Assembly (NCBI GenBank): GCA_030631125.1
Contig: DAOVLS010000120.1
Coordinates: 1 to 6,916, forward strand
Length of the DNA: 6,916 nucleotides
Reading direction: 5' to 3'
Origin: Planctomycetales bacterium
GTDB lineage: Bacteria > Planctomycetota > Phycisphaerae > SM23-33
The notes under the pieces were generated by a model. It was not told where the DNA came from. It saw nothing but the letters and a program-made list of their open reading frames with translations, and ran no database searches. The translations under genes and the position numbers were made by a program. Numbering within the stretch: position 1 is the first letter of the stretch; the number at the start of each line of letters is the position of its first letter. Shown here piece after piece: positions 1 through 3,593 of this stretch.

Positions 1-13
1 CACAACAAGCGAC

Positions 14-31
14 TGACTGACCGGTCAGTCA
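14..31. promoter_or_regulatory. 18-bp perfect palindrome, probable TetR-type operator
   Basis: TGACTGACCGGTCAGTCA is a perfect 18-bp palindrome centred between bases 22 and 23. It begins 7 bp downstream of the minus-strand -10 box, so a bound protein would cover the start point and block transcription of the leftward gene. Symmetrical sites with a central CCGG-like core and TGAC arms are typical of TetR/AcrR-family repressors, which often control their own promoter. The regulator itself is not in the window, so the family is inference. Confidence 0.6.
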
Positions 32-37
32 TTTACT

Positions 38-66
38 ATTATAGGACAGACCTTGAGTTATGACAA
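38..66 (-). promoter_or_regulatory. sigma70-like promoter reading left, out of the window
   Basis: Read on the minus strand there is a -35 box TTGTCA (66..61, five of six consensus bases), a 17-nt spacer and a perfect -10 box TATAAT (43..38). The predicted start point is near base 31, inside the palindrome at 14-31. No start codon follows before base 1, so the gene it drives begins left of the window. The box quality and spacing are seen directly; activity is inferred. Confidence 0.7.
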
Positions 67-68
67 CT

Positions 69-87
69 GAAATTCTGGGAGAATTTC
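69..87. repeat. Inverted repeat with 8-bp arms upstream of the leftward promoter
   Basis: GAAATTCTGGGAGAATTTC has two perfect 8-bp arms (69-76 and 80-87) around a GGG centre. It lies 2 bp upstream of the -35 box of the leftward promoter, a typical place for an activator or second repressor site. No T-run follows on either strand, so a terminator is unlikely. Its binding protein is unknown. Confidence 0.45.
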
Positions 88-129
88 TGGATTAGGGCGG
101 TTAACGATTAATTATAGCGGTCAGCAAAG

Positions 130-158
130 CCGACGGCCCCTGGGGCCGTCGGTTTTTT
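130..158. terminator. Strong hairpin terminator, probably bidirectional
   Basis: Arms CCGACGGCCCC (130-140) and GGGGCCGTCGG (142-152) are exact complements, giving a GC-rich stem with a very tight loop. Six T residues (153-158) follow on the plus strand, the canonical intrinsic-terminator layout for rightward transcription. On the minus strand the hairpin begins directly after the TAA stop (159..157) of the membrane-protein gene and is followed only by CTTTGC, a poor U-tract. It most likely ends the minus-strand operon and also blocks rightward read-through. Confidence 0.8.
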
Positions 159-1146
159 ACGCTGATGCCGGATGCGGCTTGTTGACCGAACGCCACGCCC
201 ATCGCACCAGAAGGTAATCCACGATCATGCAAGTCAAGCCAGCCACAGCAATTATGACCCACAAAGCCAGACTAAACACCCGACTATCGAGCAGGCCATA
301 CCACAAACCGAAAATGGCCACGTCCAGCAGCAACAACGGGAAGATAATCGCGTCGAACAGCGCCAGGCCCAGCCCGTACAGCCGCCCGGCAGAGCGGCGA
401 ATCTGCGAGATCGCAACCAGCCCCAGAATCGTCGTCCCTACCGGAGCGCCCAGGATCAGAATCGCCGGTAGAAACAGAAAACAACCGAAGATGGATGTGT
501 GGCCTTGGGTACGTGGACTACTCAATTCCGCTTCGGACGTCTGATCCTCGGCTGCTGGCGGACAAGTTACCTGTATTTCCGGTTCATCTGTGTATTCAGT
601 GGTCGTTGGCGACCACATGGGTGTTGTTTCGTCGGGAGATACAGCGCCCGGTTGAGTGGATGCTGATTCCACTCGCCTTGTCGTGATCTCCACAGACCGC
701 CTTGCCTGTGCGCGTACAGGGCCTCTCATGGGCCTACTCGACACTTCTTGGCTCGACCTGAATGACCAAAACAACGCGATGGGAACCAGACTGGCAAGGA
801 ACAGTCCGGCCCATATTGCACCAAGGATCGCCAGGCGGGAAAAATGCGGGCGGGCGGGTATGGGCATCGGCACCGGCGGCGCGGGCGGCGGCGATACAAC
901 ATCCTCGCGTGCATACGCTTCGGGCGAGTCCAGTTCGGCCAGGACGGCCTCGGCGTCGGCGAGTGTCGGTGACGGCCCGGCGCGCGAAGAGAGCATCTCA
1001 AGTACCTGCGCCTCGACGTCGTCGGTAATGCTCCGTCTTTCGCTGCGAGACATTCCGGCGGCGCTCAGCGCGGCGTCGATGGCGTCAAGATGCGCGTCGA
1101 TCCGCCCGCGAACGTCAGGGTTCAATTCGTTGGTTTCGTCCATCAT
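157..1146 (-). CDS. HAAS-domain membrane protein in a PadR operon
   Basis: This 329-residue protein is probably anchored in the cytoplasmic membrane. Residues about 14-82 form a helical, charged domain ending in a LAELDSPEAYARE-like motif, which matches the HAAS/DUF1700-type domain often encoded next to PadR regulators. A Pro-rich linker (85-100) leads to a membrane segment (about 104-127). Then comes a roughly 90-residue Ser/Thr/Arg/Pro-rich loop (128-217) and hydrophobic segments at about 218-248, 257-283 and 289-314. The stretch around residues 240-262 (ISQIRRSAGRLYGLGLAL) resembles the DUF4190 membrane hairpin. The start codon overlaps the padR stop as ATGA, and AGGGG lies 8 nt upstream of the first of two consecutive ATG codons, so translation is coupled. 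The exact function is unknown; an envelope-stress or signalling role with PadR is inference. Domain calls come from pattern reading only. Confidence 0.85.
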   Translation of the reverse strand: MMDETNELNPDVRGRIDAHLDAIDAALSAAGMSRSERRSITDDVEAQVLEMLSSRAGPSPTLADAEAVLAELDSPEAYAREDVVSPPPAPPVPMPIPARPHFSRLAILGAIWAGLFLASLVPIALFWSFRSSQEVSSRPMRGPVRAQARRSVEITTRRVESASTQPGAVSPDETTPMWSPTTTEYTDEPEIQVTCPPAAEDQTSEAELSSPRTQGHTSIFGCFLFLPAILILGAPVGTTILGLVAISQIRRSAGRLYGLGLALFDAIIFPLLLLDVAIFGLWYGLLDSRVFSLALWVIIAVAGLTCMIVDYLLVRWAWRSVNKPHPASA

Positions 1147-1454
1147 CTTGTCTTCCCCTGCAAAAGATTATTTACGGCAACGATGATTCCCTTCCAGTAG
1201 CGGGACATTTCCTTGAGCCGCGCCTTTCCCTGGGCAGTGAGGCGGTAGTACCGTCTCGGCGGACCGGTCGGCGACGGCGCGGCGCGAACCTTCACAAGCC
1301 CGTCCCGCGCCAGCCTTGCAAGGATCGGATAGACTGCGCTTTCAGTTGTCGCCAATTCTTTAGTCGCCGTCAGGCGCCGGAGTATCTGATAGCCGTACGC
1401 CTCGCCGTCCCGGATCGCCGCCATAACGCTCATTTCCACCGGAGCCTGCCGCAA
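1143..1454 (-). CDS. PadR family transcriptional regulator
   Basis: A small winged-helix DNA-binding protein of up to 103 residues, the usual size for the short PadR subfamily without a long C-terminal dimerisation domain. Diagnostic features are GEAYGYQILRRL (about 18-29) at the end of helix 1, the recognition-helix region ESAVYPILARLARDGLV (about 38-54), and the wing and following segment GPPRRYYRLTAQGKARL (about 64-80). It is likely a repressor of its own operon with the downstream HAAS membrane gene, which it overlaps by 4 bp. The start is uncertain. The TTG at 1454 gives the longest frame, because an in-frame TAA lies directly upstream, but it overlaps a perfect TATAAT. GTG at 1439 (AGG 5 nt upstream) and ATG at 1433 are alternatives; the ATG would trim part of helix 1. 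Family assignment is strong and the ligand is unknown. Confidence 0.9.
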   Translation of the reverse strand: MRQAPVEMSVMAAIRDGEAYGYQILRRLTATKELATTESAVYPILARLARDGLVKVRAAPSPTGPPRRYYRLTAQGKARLKEMSRYWKGIIVAVNNLLQGKTR

Positions 1455-1483
1455 TTATAAAACACATGTCCGCGCAGTAACAA
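1454..1483 (-). promoter_or_regulatory. Probable promoter of the padR operon
   Basis: On the minus strand TTGTTA (1483..1478, four of six consensus) and a perfect TATAAT (1459..1454) are separated by 18 nt. The start point would fall near 1447, downstream of the TTG start codon. If active, this implies translation from GTG 1439 or ATG 1433 with a very short leader. Confidence 0.5.
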
Positions 1484-1500
1484 TCCTCAAGGACTACTTA

Positions 1501-1526
1501 ACGATACGCTATATCGTATCACGATG
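1501..1526. promoter_or_regulatory. Candidate PadR operator, clustered ACGATA/TATCGT half-sites
   Basis: ACGATA (1501-1506) and TATCGT (1512-1517) form a perfect inverted repeat with a 5-bp centre, and ACGATG (1521-1526) adds a near-perfect third half-site. The same stretch contains GATACGCTATATCGTATC (1503-1520), an 18-bp palindrome with one mismatched pair. A further TATCGT lies at 1574-1579. The cluster sits between divergent padR and leuB, about 18 bp upstream of the padR -35 box. AT-rich dyads near their own gene are typical of PadR regulators; which promoter it controls is inference. Confidence 0.55.
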
Positions 1527-1587
1527 TAGAGGGATGTCAACAGAAAAACCACAAAAAACCATCCAACCCACGCTATCGTGTTATGTC

Positions 1588-1616
1588 TTGCCGTTTTGTA
1601 AGTGCGCCGATACACT
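1588..1616 (+). promoter_or_regulatory. Possible promoter of the leuB-metallohydrolase operon
   Basis: TTGCCG (1588-1593) and TACACT (1611-1616) each match four of six sigma70 consensus bases with an exact 17-nt spacer. The start point would be near 1623, giving a leader of about 40 nt before the ATG at 1663. Spacing is ideal but both boxes are weak. Confidence 0.35.
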
Positions 1617-1650
1617 CGGCGGTTCATTAATGAGGCAAATCCAGGTAAAA

Positions 1651-1654
1651 AGGA
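1651..1654 (+). promoter_or_regulatory. Ribosome binding site deciding the leuB start
   Basis: AGGA preceded by an A-run lies 8 nt before the ATG at 1663. This fixes the start there and not at the earlier in-frame ATG codons at 1534 and 1630, whose extra residues do not resemble the family. Confidence 0.75.
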
Positions 1655-1662
1655 CACAAGCG

Positions 1663-2763
1663 ATGAAGATTGCAGTCATAGGCGGCGACGGGACCGGGCC
1701 GGAAGTAGTGGCTGAAGGTCTGAAGGTTCTCAAAGCGGCGGCTGGGAAGGTTGGCTTCGAGGATAAAACAAAAGATTTCAACGTCAGCGGCGACCGGTAT
1801 CTCGCCAACGGCGGCGACCCGGCTGAGGCTTCCATGTCCATCGTCGCCGAAGAAGAAATCGAAGAACTCAAAACCTTCGACGCGATTTACCTCGGCGCGG
1901 TCGGGCATCCGGACGTAGCGCCCGGTATTCTGGAAAAAGGTCTGCTGCTGCGGCTTCGGTTCGCGCTGGACCAGTACATCAACCTCCGCCCGGTGATGCT
2001 CTATCCCGGCGTGCCGTGCCCGCTGGTTGGTAAAGGATCCGACGACATCAATTTCGTCGTTGTCCGTGAGAACACCGAAGGTATCTACACTGGAATGGGT
2101 GGCATCCAGTATAAAGGCACGCCGCAGGAAGTTTCAACGCAGGTCAACTGCACGACGCGGTTCGGTTCCGAGCGGGCCATTCGTTACGCCTTCGAAACCT
2201 GCAAAAAACGAAATGCCAAAAAACGCCTCACGCTGGTCCACAAGACAAACGTCCTGACGTTTGTAGGCCAGACATGGTTCGACGCCTTCGAGTCTGTAGC
2301 CAAGGAATATCCGGACATCGAGACCGATTACAATCACGTCGATGCCTGCTGTATGTGGTTCGTCAAGAACCCTGAATTTTACGACGTAATCGTTACGGAC
2401 AACATCTTCGGGGACATAATCACGGACCTCGGCGCGATGATCCAGGGCGGCATGGGCGTAGCGGCCGGTGGCAACATCAACCCTGCCGGCGTCAGCATGT
2501 TCGAGCCTATCGGCGGCAGCGCCCCGAAGTACACGGGAAAGAACGTCATCAACCCCATCGCAGCCATTGCAGCGATGGCGATGCTGCTGAGCGAGACGGG
2601 GCAAAACACCGGCGATGAAAAACTCTCCGACGCGGGCCGGCGCGTCGAAACAGCCATAAGGTCCGTTACATCGAAGATGAAATCACAATCAGCCGGTAAG
2701 ATGGGATTCACCACCACCGAGGTTGGCGACCTCGTCGCAGATGCGGTTACTAAGGCGGAATAA
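1663..2763 (+). CDS. leuB: 3-isopropylmalate dehydrogenase family protein (LeuB-like)
   Basis: This 366-residue cytoplasmic beta-decarboxylating dehydrogenase probably oxidises 3-isopropylmalate in leucine biosynthesis. The N-terminal GGDGTGPEV (7-15) is the family nucleotide-fold signature. EKGLL (91-95) matches the Glu-x-x-Leu-Leu substrate-selecting pattern of LeuB. Other aligned catalytic or metal residues are Arg99, Arg109 (NLRP), Arg135 (VRENTEG), Tyr142, Lys194 (HKTN), Asp227, Asp251 and Asp255. The coenzyme loop (281-298) is odd. It reads EPIGGSAPKYTGKNVINP, so Lys289-Tyr290 replace the usual NAD-type Asp-Ile, and Gly replaces the His of the normal HGSAP. The Lys-Tyr pair resembles NADP-dependent isocitrate dehydrogenase. 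The gene leads a two-gene unit with a metallohydrolase 22 nt downstream. Tartrate/malate or isocitrate oxidation remains possible, since no other leu gene is visible. Family certain, exact substrate moderately sure. Confidence 0.85.
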   Translation: MKIAVIGGDGTGPEVVAEGLKVLKAAAGKVGFEDKTKDFNVSGDRYLANGGDPAEASMSIVAEEEIEELKTFDAIYLGAVGHPDVAPGILEKGLLLRLRFALDQYINLRPVMLYPGVPCPLVGKGSDDINFVVVRENTEGIYTGMGGIQYKGTPQEVSTQVNCTTRFGSERAIRYAFETCKKRNAKKRLTLVHKTNVLTFVGQTWFDAFESVAKEYPDIETDYNHVDACCMWFVKNPEFYDVIVTDNIFGDIITDLGAMIQGGMGVAAGGNINPAGVSMFEPIGGSAPKYTGKNVINPIAAIAAMAMLLSETGQNTGDEKLSDAGRRVETAIRSVTSKMKSQSAGKMGFTTTEVGDLVADAVTKAE

Positions 2764-2771
2764 CGCCAACG

Positions 2772-2777
2772 AAAGGA
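2772..2777 (+). promoter_or_regulatory. Ribosome binding site deciding the metallohydrolase start
   Basis: AAAGGA lies 8 nt before the ATG at 2786 and after the leuB stop. It supports this start over an in-frame ATG at 2723 that would overlap leuB by 41 bp and add an unrelated N-terminal tail. Confidence 0.75.
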
Positions 2778-2785
2778 CAATCACT

Positions 2786-3475
2786 ATGAAACTACAAGTA
2801 ATCACCGACAACAATGTCGCTGTCGAGGGTTTTAAGTCCGAGTGGGGCTTTGCCTGCATGATCGGCGAAGACATTCTGTTCGATACGGGCGAGACCGCCG
2901 AGGTGCTGTTACATAACCTCTCGCAGGCGTCCGTTCAGCCTGAACAGATTAAAACGGTCGTGCTGTCCCACAGGGATGAAGACCACACCGGCGGAATGAT
3001 GGGGTTGCTGGAGCGGAACCCGTCGATTCGGGTCGTGCTGCATTCCGATTTCCGCGAGGAGTTTATCGAGCAGGTCCGCGGCTGCGGAGCCGAGGTTGTC
3101 CTGGCCGAGGGTTTCACCGAAGTCGCGCCCGATATTTTCGTAACCGGCTGCTATCCCACGCGAGAGCAGGCGCTGGTAATCAAGACCGGGGCGGGGCTTG
3201 TCGTCGTAACCGGCTGTGCGCACCCGGACCCGGTCCCGATACTCCAGAACATTCATGACAACATGGACGGGTCGATAGACCTGGTCTTCGGCGGGTTCCA
3301 CCTCGGCAGCCAGAGCACCGACGAGACGCTCGCTACGATAGAGGCCTTCCGCGACCTCGGCGTCAGGCGAACCGGCGCATGTCACTGCACCGGAGCCAAG
3401 GCCATTCAGGTATTCAGGGAACAATACGGCGACGACTTCATCGAAATCGGCGCAGGAACGGTTATTGAGATATAG
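2786..3475 (+). CDS. MBL-fold metallohydrolase, dihydropterin/RibF-P synthase-like
   Basis: This 229-residue cytoplasmic protein has the metallo-beta-lactamase fold and resembles the group annotated as 7,8-dihydropterin-6-methyl-4-(ribofuranosyl)aminobenzene-5'-phosphate synthase or simple MBL hydrolase. Landmarks are ILFDTGE (30-36), the metal motif SHRDEDHTGG (61-70), GCAHP with His146, GGFHL with His172, and HCTG with His200, followed by the closing GAGTVIEI. The metal motif is unusual: the canonical HxHxDH reads H62-R-D64-E-D66-H67, so the second His is Asp. Flavodiiron proteins also carry an acidic residue at this point, so an altered metal preference (for example iron) is conceivable but unproven. 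There is no signal peptide. The 22-nt gap to leuB implies co-transcription. The substrate is unknown, and a role in methanopterin synthesis should not be assumed from the name. Confidence 0.85.
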   Translation: MKLQVITDNNVAVEGFKSEWGFACMIGEDILFDTGETAEVLLHNLSQASVQPEQIKTVVLSHRDEDHTGGMMGLLERNPSIRVVLHSDFREEFIEQVRGCGAEVVLAEGFTEVAPDIFVTGCYPTREQALVIKTGAGLVVVTGCAHPDPVPILQNIHDNMDGSIDLVFGGFHLGSQSTDETLATIEAFRDLGVRRTGACHCTGAKAIQVFREQYGDDFIEIGAGTVIEI

Positions 3476-3496
3476 TAGTCGGTAGTCGGTAGTCCG
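3476..3496 (+). repeat. Heptanucleotide tandem repeat after the metallohydrolase stop
   Basis: Directly after the TAG stop, the 7-mer TAGTCGG occurs twice and then a third time as TAGTCCG. Every copy begins with TAG. No terminator-like stem is present. A replication-slippage microsatellite is the simplest reading. Confidence 0.7.
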
Positions 3497-3524
3497 TGTG
3501 ATATTGCGGCTGCGGCGAAACTTG

Positions 3525-3553
3525 TTGTCTCGGCAGAACCCGACTTGTATATT
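3525..3553 (+). promoter_or_regulatory. Promoter of the secreted serine hydrolase gene
   Basis: TTGTCT (3525-3530, four of six) and TATATT (3548-3553, five of six) are separated by exactly 17 nt. The start point would be near 3560, giving a leader of about 34 nt with a good ribosome binding site. This suggests the hydrolase is expressed separately from the leuB operon, although no terminator separates them. Confidence 0.5.
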
Positions 3554-3580
3554 TCACGCGGGGTCATATCTAATTTCGTA

Positions 3581-3586
3581 AAGGAG
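3581..3586 (+). promoter_or_regulatory. Ribosome binding site deciding the serine hydrolase start
   Basis: AAGGAG lies 7 nt before the ATG at 3594. The in-frame GTG at 3591 would be only 4 nt away, and the ATG at 3589 is followed at once by TGA in another frame, so 3594 is preferred. Confidence 0.75.
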
Positions 3587-3593
3587 CAATGTG

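Noticed and set aside
67..129. Small RNA or small plus-strand gene ending at the hairpin at 130-158
   Set aside because: No plus-strand promoter with acceptable boxes and no start codon with a ribosome site was found. The hairpin is explained as the end of the minus operon.
656..1186. 176-codon plus-strand frame opposite the HAAS membrane gene
   Set aside because: Low-complexity Ala/Arg/Ser product that mirrors the minus-strand coding sequence, with no ribosome site or family features. The minus-strand gene explains the region.
1534..1662. 43-residue N-terminal extension of the dehydrogenase
   Set aside because: The extra residues do not look like the family, the region holds promoter-like boxes, and the AGGA site 8 nt before 1663 supports the shorter protein.
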